Positions 11,826 through 21,145 of a stretch of 38,168 bases of DNA are shown here, in pieces. A program made the translations under genes and the position numbers. Below the pieces are notes generated by a model. That model did no database searches. It saw nothing but the letters and a program-made list of their open reading frames with translations, and had not been told where the DNA came from. This DNA comes from Nephromyces sp. MM_2019 (lineage: Eukaryota; Apicomplexa; Aconoidasida; Nephromycida), in contig JADHZB010002126.1 in the NCBI GenBank assembly GCA_015657535.1, forward strand, positions 6,279-44,446, given 5' to 3'. Position 1 is the stretch's first letter, and each line of letters begins with the position of its first letter.

Positions 11826-12454
11826 TTTAAAACAGACGAAAGAGATACATTGACAATAATCGCCTATGAATCGCTGGCTTCTCACTATGATGGCAACGAG
11901 CTTGCAATAGCAGAAAATGCGGAAGGAGGTAGAAGTGTAGCTAATTCTTCCTTGGTAACCCAAGCAAAATCTAGAATGCTGGAATTTAAGAGCCTCACGA
12001 TGTTACCAACTCCTGGGATATGATGCGCCCGATAATAAAAAATCTGCGACATAAAAGTTTTAAGAAGCTAGAGATTGAAAGCTTGAATAAGAAAGCGGAA
12101 CTAGCTAGCTCTCGTAAAAGGACTACAAGCTTGAAGAAGAAAGCTGAACTATCTAGCTCTCCTAAAAAGGAGGGAAAAAATGAGTAGTAAAAAAAGGCAT
12201 CTACGAAAACAAAAAAGCAAGGAGTTAGACTAGCTTAGTAGTGCTGATTTAACAATATCCACGGAAATTTTTTCCCATATTTCTGAAATTACGTCCTGTA
12301 ACTATTGACTAGGCATTAAACTCCAAAAAAATGTCGAGAAATACGTAAAAAATATCGATATTGCTGATCTTGAAAACAAAAGATGAAAACACAGTTCATC
12401 ATTTGAATGCTATAAAAGATTCTAGGTACTTCTTAAATCCTATAAAACTAAGAT
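11826..12454 (+). pseudogene. Coding-like frames broken by stops and shifts (possible relic)
   Basis: Frame 1, 11826-12023, is open for 65 codons and includes IAYESLASHYDGNELAIAEN. It ends in TGA, but another frame takes over: ATG 12020 to TAG 12187, 55 aa, Lys/Ser-rich, with two 16-residue repeats. At the A-run near 12175 a third frame continues as MSSKKRHLRKQKSKELD, then TAG, then further hydrophilic stretches (LTISTEIFSHISEIT, QKNVEKYVKNIDIADLENKR) interrupted by single TGA codons up to about 12450. Upstream, at 11.7-11.82 kb, the first frame continues as a Gln/Lys-rich series in which CAA/CAG alternate with TAA/TAG. This is what decay of Gln and Trp codons by C-to-T and G-to-A changes would give. 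Chance frames in A-rich DNA are the alternative. Confidence 0.25.
12079..12174 (+). repeat. Imperfect 48-bp tandem repeat, two copies
   Basis: The copies at about 12079-12126 and 12127-12174 both start AAGCTTGAA and share GAAAGC.GAACTA.CTAGCTCTC. The period is a multiple of 3, so in the open frame at 12020-12187 it encodes a repeated 16-residue unit (SLNKKAELASS / SLKKKAELSSS). Confidence 0.75.
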
Positions 12455-13053
12455 TCTTTAGAAAAGATAAGATACAATCGTTACACGGTAAGAATGCTTG
12501 CCACTTAATTGAGCTATTCCTCCAATAAAGATAAAAATCCTGATGGCGTGGCAGTTTATCGCTTCCTTTTTTGTATAGAAAAATAAAAGTTTAAATATTA
12601 CTTGAATGGGAAAGTGTATTTCTGAAAAAATCATTAATTTATAAACGTAGATACCAGCATACAGAAAAAGCATTAAATTACTTAAGCTCATAAAAATCGT
12701 GAGCAAAATAGTCAAAAAATTAATCTACATTTAAGCTATATAAAAAATACTATCATCAAGCAGTAAATTCCCCCTGCAAGCAATAAAACAGATAAAATTC
12801 CTTCCTATGTCTACTCAATAATAGCGTAGAACAACACAATTTACAAATCCTATAAATCTGATGGAAAAACGAGCAAAAAAAGGGTACTAGCTACACTGTG
12901 GTGTTTTGCCTTGAAAAAACCGTAAATCATGAGTGAGAAATTATATACTGCAGTCCAATAACAAAGCAAGAAGTTTCTTTCTGGTACGGGACTTTCAGCA
13001 GAAACTGAAAGGCGAACTTTAAAGAATTAAAAAAGGCATTTTTTTCAGATATC

Positions 13054-13108
13054 ATGTTGTGTGGGTATAGGTGGGGGTGAGTGTGGGTGTGGGTGTGTGG
13101 GTGTGTGA
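13054..13108. repeat. G/T-rich microsatellite with five GGG runs
   Basis: The plus strand has repeated GGGTGT / GTGGG steps with at least five runs of three or more G in about 50 bases. It lies about 20 bases past the stop codon of the minus-strand mL46 gene, so in that transcript it would be a C/A-rich 3' UTR segment. The G-rich strand has the pattern of a potential G-quadruplex. Confidence 0.8.
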
Positions 13109-13129
13109 AATCTCATATGTATTAATCTT

Positions 13130-15900
13130 CTAGGCGAAGTAGTCAAGATGGCGCACCTTCTTGCCAATGACGACCTTTTCTCTCTCCGAATCCTGTCCTT
13201 CCTTTTGTTTTAGCTTCTTCTTGTGATGGCAAATTGGACAAAACCCCACAAAATGGGGTTTATAGTTGCTTCCGAATTGCTCTTCACAGAGTCTAATGAG
13301 AGCCTATATCATTCCAATAGAAAGAAAAGCACAAATCGCAAAATGCGATACTCTGAATGGTTTGTGCAAAGGTAGGATGCAAAGGGATGCTCTAGATGCT
13401 TTATCAAATAGAAGATTATAAGTAAGTACTACACTAATAGCACTGCATGAACCAGATGATTCCAATAGGTTTTCGTCACAAAAAACGTGCATAATACGTA
13501 TTTTGAAGCTACCAGGTAGGAGCACACGGGCTATGAAGTAGACACACACAATTGTGTGCGGATAAAAGTGTGTTGACATTTGAAAAGCTACTAAATAAGA
13601 GGATGGCAATAAAAGATGCTAAAAAAAAGCAGTGTGCCATGATATCATGCTCAGCTTGAAGACCTTTAAAAGCCAGCAGAAGATAAACACGTGTGCTATG
13701 CACGGAAAAACATGCTTAAAAGCAAATTAGTAGAGAGCCAAGAAAACAAAGAATACAAAGATAGAAAAGGCTTTTTCTAAAAAATGCAGGTAGCAGAGTG
13801 AGAGAATTTCTTCTAAAAAAATGTAGGAATCGTTAGCGTCCATAGTTACCTGTCGCATAGATTCGCCAAAAAATAAGTCTACGACTGGAAATTGCCATCC
13901 TTTCCCATGATGGCGTACGACCAAAAAAAGGCAGCACGTAGGCTTTCTAGTCAAAGAATGAAAATCAGATTGCATATGAAGCGGGGAGCTCACATCGGAA
14001 GCTTTAGCCTAAGCAAGCAGTAGAGTATCAAAATAAGAAGTTTTGGTGGATTTACATAGATTTTGAAAACAACACACACAAAGCTAGTAGCAAAGCCTGA
14101 AAAAACCACGCGCAAAGGCAGCAACCACAGCTCCCAAACGTAAGAAAACGTGAAAAGGAGATATAAATTATTTACATCTTGCTTGAAAATGAAAGTAATT
14201 TCGGTGAAAGAACAAAAAAAAGTGCTTCTTCGTATGTCGTTCATCACCAGATCCACAATGCATGAAGTCTGGAAAAAAAACACAAATTTTACACGTCATT
14301 ATATGCGTGTGTCTCTATATCCGTGTTATTATATGTGTGTGTCTCTATATCAGTGTGACTCTCTGAGTCTGCGTGTTGAGCGCTTGCCGAACAGCAGGCA
14401 GCTTAGAAAATAGTAAAAACTGCGAAAATGCTGAGCTCTTAAACCCAAGCATCTATTGCGAGTGCTGGTGTATTGCAGCATACACAAAGTGAAATACGAG
14501 AGGCTTTTTAAGTACTGAAATTCTTCAAGCTTTAAATTCACTCACACAGGCCAATCAATATCTACCTAGTTTCAAAGGTATTGCAGTCTTAAAAAGGCAA
14601 AATTTCGAGCGAACAAATCAATTTGAAGAGACATTAAGGCAAAGCCAAAGCAGCAGAGAGAATTCATTTAAACATTTTTCCCTTTTATCGCAAAAATCAA
14701 TATTCCTGCTTTCTATAATATCAACGATTGCTCAGTAACAATATCAGTAAGTTATCAACATTTTTTTCTCCATTAACACATGAAAATGATGATCAATTCC
14801 ACCCTCTGGAGCCTAAGAATAAATAGCATCTGTAGGAGGGCTAGATTCCAATTAAAAGCTATGTTTGAGCCAGATGGGGACTTATATGGCAAGATAACAC
14901 AGCATTCTCGCAAACGCTGAGCCCCCATGGTGAATTGAAAATCATTATTCACCTTGACATATTTATGGCGTAATTTGGTGGTTTTCTAGACTTTGTATTA
15001 ATTTTTATTACTGCTACAGCATTTTAATAATAATATGAGTAACGCTCATTAATACATTTTTTGCATATTAAAGACATAAAATTTGTGCTAATCTAATGTG
15101 AAGCTGAAAGTATTAGATAGTGGATATATCCAAATTTTAATCAAATTTAAAAGATAGTGTAAAGCACTTTTGTTATGTAATTCCCCTACTGTGCATATTG
15201 TTATCTATATTGCTCGCAGAAGGGTTAAAAGCTTTCACGTCATGAGGCAGTACACCTTGTACGTATCATTCTTCAATATTTTTAAAAGGTTTGCGAACTT
15301 TCAAACCTGGGACTCGGCGGCCTTGAGGTTTTTCCCCTTGTTTACATTAGCTTTACCACTCTTCTGAACAGTGCTTCCCAACACACCTTCAAGTTCTAGC
15401 AGATGTTCAAGCTCCGTTGTATCTTCATCCCCTCCCTGCTGCTTCCTCCTTTCCATAGCAAGCCTTTCCTCCTTAGTCTCCAAAAATTGAAAAGGGAATT
15501 TCATGTATACAATATCATCATTCATGGATCGATGATTACCCGTGCGAAGCTGCCAAGCATGCTGAAATTCACGCCATTCCCTCTCAAAGCTAGGTTCTAC
15601 GTACTCTAGAGGAAGTCGATCAATACATAGACCTGCCTGGACTCTATAGCCCTCATGGACCGATATAGCTCGGCCCGAAACATGTAAAGAGTGGAGCGAA
15701 GAATTAAAACTGGAAGAAAAGCGGATACAATTTTTTCCTTCCGGAAAAATAAGAGGAAGCTGAGGAGTAATAGTATTCGGAGATGAAAAGCAAGGAATGC
15801 GATAGCCACGCTGGAAATTACGAAAAAGCAAAGAGCTAGTGTGTGATTCAAAGAGCTGGTGAGGAAAACTTGGGAGTTTGCCCAGCATTATTTGCAGCAT
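13130..15900 (-). CDS. MRPL46: Mitochondrial large-subunit ribosomal protein mL46 (NUDIX-fold)
   Basis: Model: complement(join(13130..13303, 13850..14008, 15307..15900)), 308 aa, all junctions phase 0. Donors are CAG|GTTTGA and CAG|GTAACT; acceptors are GCTTGCTTAG and GATATAG. Exon 1 starts at ATG 15900, giving a leader of about 75 residues that is poor in acidic residues and rich in Ser, Phe and Leu and could be a mitochondrial targeting peptide. It then has the MRP-L46 N-terminal signature: GYRVQAGLCIDRLPL, FEREWREFQ, VYMKFPFQFLE. Exon 2 gives ASD..DFHSLTRKP, CCLFLVVRHHGKGWQFPV and FFGESMRQ, the same order as human mL46 (SLNRKLDRNLVLLV...WILPQ...GETLRG). Exon 3 gives ALIRLCEEQFG and FVGFCPICHHKKK, equivalent to the FLGNAPCGHYTFKF strand. 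The protein supports translation in the mitochondrion. It ends at LDYFA, shortly after the NUDIX strand, so it lacks about 40 residues found in human mL46 unless a further exon exists. Confidence 0.88.
14297..14356. repeat. 30-bp tandem duplication (two copies)
   Basis: The units at 14297-14326 and 14327-14356 differ at only a few positions and share ATTATATG.GTGTGTCTCT. They lie in the first intron of the minus-strand mL46 gene. The period is a multiple of 3, so the open plus-strand frame here repeats a 10-residue unit, but I do not regard that frame as a gene. Confidence 0.75.
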
Positions 15901-16013
15901 CGTGAAAAAGAAGCAGGAACTCCGCCCAAGAGCTGACGGTTTCAGTATATAAAAAGCGCTGCTTTTTGGGGCAAAAAGTAAAAGTATAAACAAAAGCAAA
16001 GGTATTAAAAGCT

Positions 16014-18403
16014 ATGGATTTGTGCCTTCCTGGAACATGGGTGGGAGTTGAGTTTCAGGAGGCATCCCAAGAAAAACTTTAAGTTTTGGGCTGGCGCCCG
16101 GTAAGGTGAGAAACTCCCACTTATAAAGTCTCTTATGGACGGTTTCATTTAAGCTTTAAAAGGATCATCAAGTTTTATATTACTTCGCTTCATGTCTGTA
16201 GTGAACCCCTTATATGATGAATGAAGCTGGCAGCAATAATTTAATCAAGATATCTTGTATTTTTATATAGGAAGAGCATTAGAAAAGCTATTTTTGATAC
16301 CCCTCTGGCGTGGATGCCTCCCGCAAAGAGCATTACGAGGAAACTTTGGCATGATTGAGATAAAGATGAAGACATCGTACAAACTTGTAATTAATTCACA
16401 TTGGAAAATCCTGAGTTAAGAGCAATAATATCAAATATATCAAATTTCCGTGTCCCCAAGCACCCTCCAGCAAGAGCATACTTCTTATTCATTAGTTGAC
16501 GGAGGTAGCATTCTTTATGCAAAAGCACAGCTCAAGCAATTCTTAGACAAAGATGCTGAGCTAACTAGCTCGAAACTTCATGTACTAGATTATGAAAAGG
16601 CCAATTCAGGACAGGTTTCGTAATAGCCTGCTATTTGAGCAACGTAGTGAATCAGCCATTTTTACTTTGCTAACTCACAGTTATAGTGAAGAGCAATGTT
16701 CTGCTAACTAAGCAGCGCTCATAAAGCGGGATACTCCCTCCGCGTTTCATGCCTCAATGCATAGCAAAAGCCTTGATACTACGACGCATTCCTTGTAACC
16801 GTTTTCAGAAATAAAAAAGCTATACAACATACAGCCAAGGGTATACTAGAATCAAGCAGATTATCATATCCTTTTTGGAAAATAATCTTTAGTGCACGTT
16901 CATAGGGAATACCGTGTTGCCTTATCCTGCATGATAAAATCTATAGGATGAGGCTACCCAGAATGATTTAGCAACATATGAAGCAGGTTGGTTTTAAGTC
17001 TGGTATTTTTTTCAGGTCGAAAAAAGATCAAAATTTGTAGCTTTGGCAGTTAAAAGCACCTGTTGTGCATGAAGGTACCATGGATGGAGGATTATTACAG
17101 CGCTGTATCCAACGTAGTAACCTGCAATAGTTATACAATACCTCAAAGGTGACCGCAATTATATGACCGCCTGTTAGATTTATCTCGCCTAATCCACCAC
17201 TCCTTGCTCAAAAAGCACTGGAAGATGATTCTTGGTGATGAGCGATCTAGAGGCAAAGTTTCGATTTTTCCAGGCAGCATATAAACCCTGCATGCCGTGG
17301 ATTCGCCGAAATATTTGCTTGTTAACTGCTCCATTTTAGGTATAAAGAGAAAAAAAGTAGTCCAAAAGGCACATTGAATATAACACACGTCTTACCTTAC
17401 AAGATGATAGACTGAGGTAGAATTTGCTCAATAAGCTTCAGCTCTGCAGAGGTTTTTAGGGGAAAAATATGGACTGGCGAATATTGCCCCTCCATCTAGC
17501 ATACAGAGGCGTACCACCTACGTTGTGAAAGGATAATTGGACCATTTTGCCCAAGCGTACGTTAAATCAAGTTTCTGCTCTCTATATTTTACGAAGTTTA
17601 CATAAACTTAAGTAGTACCCTTATTCAAGCTCTGGAAATGAGCTATTTTTTTATTTAAGCCCAATTTTATCCCCTTGCACGTCAGCGTAGTTCACATTAA
17701 GCAATTGGCTGGTTTCTGCCAGCTACTAGTGATGCATACTAACAAGTACCGTCGGTAGATTTATTAGTACAACCTTTATTAAATACGGGATTCTTTTCAC
17801 TGAAACTCTCTTTAAATGTGGTTTTTCGTAAGTATTACCCTAAAAGCTGCTAGAAGGGCGGCAATATTGACAATGAATACGAGGCGCATTACCATTTCAC
17901 ACGATATTGTTTTGGGCTACACAATACTATCCGAAGTTACCCATTCTGCTAGTCAAACAGCATCGTACCCTGCGCTGCGTAGATTTCGTCTACGCAGCCC
18001 TCGTGTGTTGTAAATTTATATGGCATGCGAGATCTACTGTTGGCGGGTAATGAGTGCGGCTCACATAGTTTGCTTCACTCCGGCCGTTTAATCCGGGGCA
18101 CGTAAGTTTCAAAACTGCCGCTGAAGGACTCCTCCTCCTACTTCCTAGCCTACCGATATACCACCTATACTGCCTCGCATATCAGCAGTCGACACCTCTG
18201 TGCGCTGCCTACCATATGCTTTAGATCGATATTTGCATATCGCGCTGACTCTCGACTTCCGGCACGCAGAGACAGGCCAGAAAACACAGGCATGGCAATA
18301 TCTCCCTGATTCAAACTTTGCTGTGGCTTAAAACTACACAGCTTGTAACTGTGCCTGACAACATATCCACCTCGAGGCACTTTTCCCTTAATTTACTGCG
18401 ACA
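16014..18403. other. GC-richer intergenic region with one good exon-like segment
   Basis: The strongest segment is 16471-16614 on the plus strand, 48 codons. It follows ACCCTCCAG and ends at a GGACAG|GTTTCG donor, and reads SLVDGGSILYAKAQLKQFL then DKDAELTSSKLHVLDYEK. A second, after TTTTTATATAG at about 16272, opens KSIRKAIFDTPLAWMPPAK and continues past an in-frame TGA to DKDEDIVQTCN. A short ATG frame at 16014 (22 codons) lies upstream of and divergent from mL46. A minus-strand frame of 63 codons lies at about 17147-17338. No chain could be built. This could be an unrecognised gene, the 5' region of the gene at 18404, or a decayed gene. Confidence 0.3.
17974..17998. other. Perfect 10-bp inverted repeat (hairpin)
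   Basis: GCTGCGTAGA, a 5-nt loop (TTTCG), then TCTACGCAGC: a perfect stem with 5 G:C pairs out of 10. It lies about 405 bases upstream of the ATG of the CDV3-like gene, so it could be in its promoter or 5' UTR. Function unknown. Confidence 0.7.
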
Positions 18404-19324
18404 ATGAGTTCTAATTTGAGAGCCTTCTTCCAGAAGGCGAAGCAAAAGTCTCTGCAGAAGGGGAGCCCTTCTCAGCAGGGGAGTTCATCTTCAAAGAAAG
18501 ATTCTTTGAAGATTACAACCTCCACTACGCAAGGAAGGGAGGAGAAACCATCAGAGGTGGAAGAATGGGGCATTGAAGAAGCAGACGAAGAGCAGGTAGA
18601 GGCGACACCTTCTGGGCTTTCTGTAAAAGTTGGAACGGTTGAATCTGATGAGTTAGTGAAGAAGGTTTTAAAGTCTCACGCGTGGGGTTCTGGGTCACCT
18701 GCGATTGAAGGGGAAGCAACTGGAGGAGTTTCTGATGGCTTGGAGGCCAGTGGTAGCGGTACTGGTCATGATGTAGACCGCTCGAAGGCTGCCCAATCGG
18801 TGGAAGGCGTGGCTCCTTCATCACAAATTGATCAAGTGGGCGGAGCACCCCAAAAGCCCAGCGGTAGGATCTTTATGGTGAAAAAAACTGCAAGAGTTGG
18901 ACGAACGGCCGGAAGCCTTGAAAAGGACCCGGACCTTCAGCTGTCTGCAGAGCTATTTAATAAGGAAAAGGCAGTTGCTGCGGCAGTACCAACTGTGAAG
19001 AAGAAGCCAAAGGCATTTGCTTCCAGTAACTCAAAGTTGGTTGATGGAAGTCAAGGGGGCATTGAGGTTCAAGAAAATGGTGTCATAGGGAGTAACCAAG
19101 TAACTGAGGGAACGGTAGATTCGGAAGTGCAAGACAATATAGCCACAGATGCTGCTGCTACCTTTGATATTCTGGAGTATGTTCCGGCTTTGAGGGACTT
19201 CAAGCCTCCATTCACTGAAGTAGACTATGAAAAGTCGGCAGCAAAATACTTAAAGAGAAAAAAGAAAACTGTACTGAATGGGGAGGCGGGAGTTCAAGGA
19301 GTCTCTATCAGTCTTCAGAGCTAA
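18404..19324 (+). CDS. CDV3-like disordered protein, single exon (306 aa)
   Basis: An intact ATG-to-TAA frame of 306 codons, GC-richer than its flanks and by far the longest uninterrupted coding frame here. The product is polar and low in aromatics (Ser/Thr/Glu/Lys/Gly-rich), so largely disordered, with no signal peptide or membrane span. Three spaced motifs resemble CDV3 homologues: an N-terminal LRAFFQKAKQKS (CDV3: LDNFFAKRDKKKKK), then EVEEWGIEEA...SGLSVKV at residues 50-75 (CDV3: DEWKE...YSGLRVQ), then a short SHAWGSG. CDV3 is a poorly understood, widely conserved eukaryotic protein. The C-terminal part has an ordered-looking FDILEYVPALRDFKPPFTEV followed by a KYLKRKKK basic cluster. I am confident it is coding; the CDV3 assignment is tentative. 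Being intronless is unusual beside its intron-rich neighbours. Confidence 0.85.
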   Translation: MSSNLRAFFQKAKQKSLQKGSPSQQGSSSSKKDSLKITTSTTQGREEKPSEVEEWGIEEADEEQVEATPSGLSVKVGTVESDELVKKVLKSHAWGSGSPAIEGEATGGVSDGLEASGSGTGHDVDRSKAAQSVEGVAPSSQIDQVGGAPQKPSGRIFMVKKTARVGRTAGSLEKDPDLQLSAELFNKEKAVAAAVPTVKKKPKAFASSNSKLVDGSQGGIEVQENGVIGSNQVTEGTVDSEVQDNIATDAAATFDILEYVPALRDFKPPFTEVDYEKSAAKYLKRKKKTVLNGEAGVQGVSISLQS

Positions 19325-20293
19325 TTCTGGCTACTTATCGTTGACAATGGAGAAATATTGAATTAATTTAATTGTATTTGGTGTAGTTGGATTTCGTTAT
19401 TCTAATTATCGTGTATTATTAGCAAGGTATCAATAGTATGATATTTTTTGGTAGCTGCCCTTCTCATCACCATCTGCGAAAAAAAATTCGTGTGTATTAC
19501 TGCTGTATTCTTTGGGGTATATAGCGAGTTATGATGTGTACAGGAAGTTATTTATGAGACCGCCTACTGATGAAGCAACAACGAATCTGCCCCCTGCAGT
19601 TCGAATATGGGTAGCTACTTGCCGTGAAGTTCTATATGGTTTGTTACTAATATAATTTGAGATAAACTTACTACTCCGTTGTCATTTGCTGAGTTCCTTG
19701 TTAATATATTTTTCAAATTTTGATTTCTAACTTATATAAGTTAGCTGAAGTGATCGATTCATGCGTTTTACCTCTGAAACCTCAAATTCGCTTCGGTGTA
19801 AATTGCCCAGATTGTTATGATAAACAAGCGATTTTTGTTTATTGAAGCTGTATTTTTTGTCAAATGAAGTAGTAAAATGAAGTTTTATTCTTCTGGAAAA
19901 GACCAGATTGACTTCTAGCCTGGACGCAGCTTTTTTTGTGAGTTTTTGTTTCATTAGTATGACGATTCTAACTGCAAGGTGCAATTATTAGAATATATGA
20001 GCTTTCATTGCGTATTGACGGGCTCAACAGCTGGCGAAGCTAAAATTTGCTATAGTCCTAATAATGAAGCTGGCAGAAGCACCACGAAATATTTTTATGC
20101 TAAATATTATTCGTTTGAGCATGATGAAAATTTTGGTTTTTGCGAAAATACAGTAGTCTACGCTGTGTATTTTCTCAAATTTGTTATTCTGGGTGAAAAT
20201 CTTTTTTATACTCTAACAGTATGAAGTGCTTGCAAGAAAAGCCGCAGGTACCCCTAGAAATATACAACCGCTGCAGTGTTATTTTTTATTGTG
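19325..20293. other. AT-rich stretch, no gene supported
   Basis: This follows the stop of the CDV3-like gene and holds its 3' UTR and probably its polyadenylation region. The open frames here (for example 19979-20224 plus, 19727-19984 minus) have no good start context or recognisable content. Confidence 0.4.
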
Positions 20294-20674
20294 ATGCGCT
20301 CTCCAGCTATAAATAGGAAGGAAACCTCATGCATGCTTCTCGAATGTGTCATGATTCTATCTTTGTTTCAAAGTACCTATGGTTTTATTTTTGCTGGCTA
20401 TTGTTTCGATATGGGAAGATTGCTATTAGATGTATTTTTAGCTTTTCTTCCTTCAGTTATGAATCTTTTTTCTTCTTCCCCCTTTTACCTGCCTTCTTGG
20501 GTACGACCCTTTAATGCAAATAAAACTGAGGAACATTTCGAGACTTTATCAGGGTGTTTATTCCTCTTGATAACCTCTACCGAACTCTATTACTACGCGG
20601 AATTCTTGCATACTTGTTTATTAGCTGGTTGTGCTAAACCTACAGCTGAAAAAGTTTTTGCTATACTCCTCTAG
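20294..20674 (+). CDS. Hypothetical hydrophobic protein (126 aa), tentative
   Basis: ATG 20294 to TAG 20672-20674. The product is rich in Leu, Phe, Cys and Tyr, with at least two hydrophobic segments that could span membranes (around residues 15-40 and 43-65) and a weaker one (about 90-118). I recognise no motif. At this base composition a frame of this length can occur by chance, so it is listed only because it is intact and ATG-initiated. It could also be an exon of a longer gene. Confidence 0.25.
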   Translation: MRSPAINRKETSCMLLECVMILSLFQSTYGFIFAGYCFDMGRLLLDVFLAFLPSVMNLFSSSPFYLPSWVRPFNANKTEEHFETLSGCLFLLITSTELYYYAEFLHTCLLAGCAKPTAEKVFAILL

Positions 20675-20861
20675 GGGTTAATCCTAACTTTTAATTCATA
20701 TTTTGACCGTTAATTGCGTAGTGGGTCTGAAACGGAGCGTTATCACTGCATAGAGAGCGATTTAATCTGCGGGGTAACTTAAATCGGCGAGCTTTTTCAG
20801 GGAGAAAGCATCGTATAATTTCTTCTCAATAGTATGATGCTTTGTAGCTTTTGAGTAATCA

Positions 20862-21145
20862 CTATGGATCTTGGAAAGAAATCATGTTCTGAGGCCGTGA
20901 TGAACTGGTTTGGAATTCACTTAGGCTGGTGTGAAAATGAAGCTTTCCTACGGATCCGCTTAGCTGTGGTTGTCTCTTATGTTTTTTTACTTCGTTTGCA
21001 GTGTGGTTATTATTGGCGTGCTTGGTTTTCCCAATTTTGTGTGGTTTCGCTTCGAGTTCTGCATCTACCATTATCCGCGATGATTTCATGCGTATTTCCC
21101 TCCGTTTGTATTTTCTGCTCTGTTCTAATTTGTGCATATCTATGA
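20862..21145. other. Overlapping antisense open frames, neither assigned
   Basis: A plus-strand ATG frame (20864-21145, 93 codons, hydrophobic C-terminal half) and a minus-strand ATG frame (ATG 21137 to TAG 20862-20864, 91 codons, Lys/His/Asn/Ser-rich and hydrophilic) overlap almost completely. The hydrophilic minus-strand product looks more like a protein, but mirror-image frames of opposite character usually mean that at most one is real. I do not choose. Confidence 0.25.

Noticed and set aside
11006..11963. Several minus-strand Phe/Leu/Tyr-rich frames.
   Set aside because: They are complements of A-rich plus-strand sequence, hydrophobic by composition only, with no motif and no splice support.
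11700..12454. Alternative genetic code with TAA/TAG read as Gln.
   Set aside because: The dynein, mL46, dihydroorotase, helicase and CDV3-like exons contain no in-frame TAA or TAG and terminate with standard stops, so decay or chance is the simpler explanation.
15901..15999. Upstream extension of mL46 exon 1 giving a hydrophobic signal-like N-terminus.
   Set aside because: The extension is open but begins with a TTG codon. The first in-frame ATG is at 15900, and the shorter product has a plausible mitochondrial leader.
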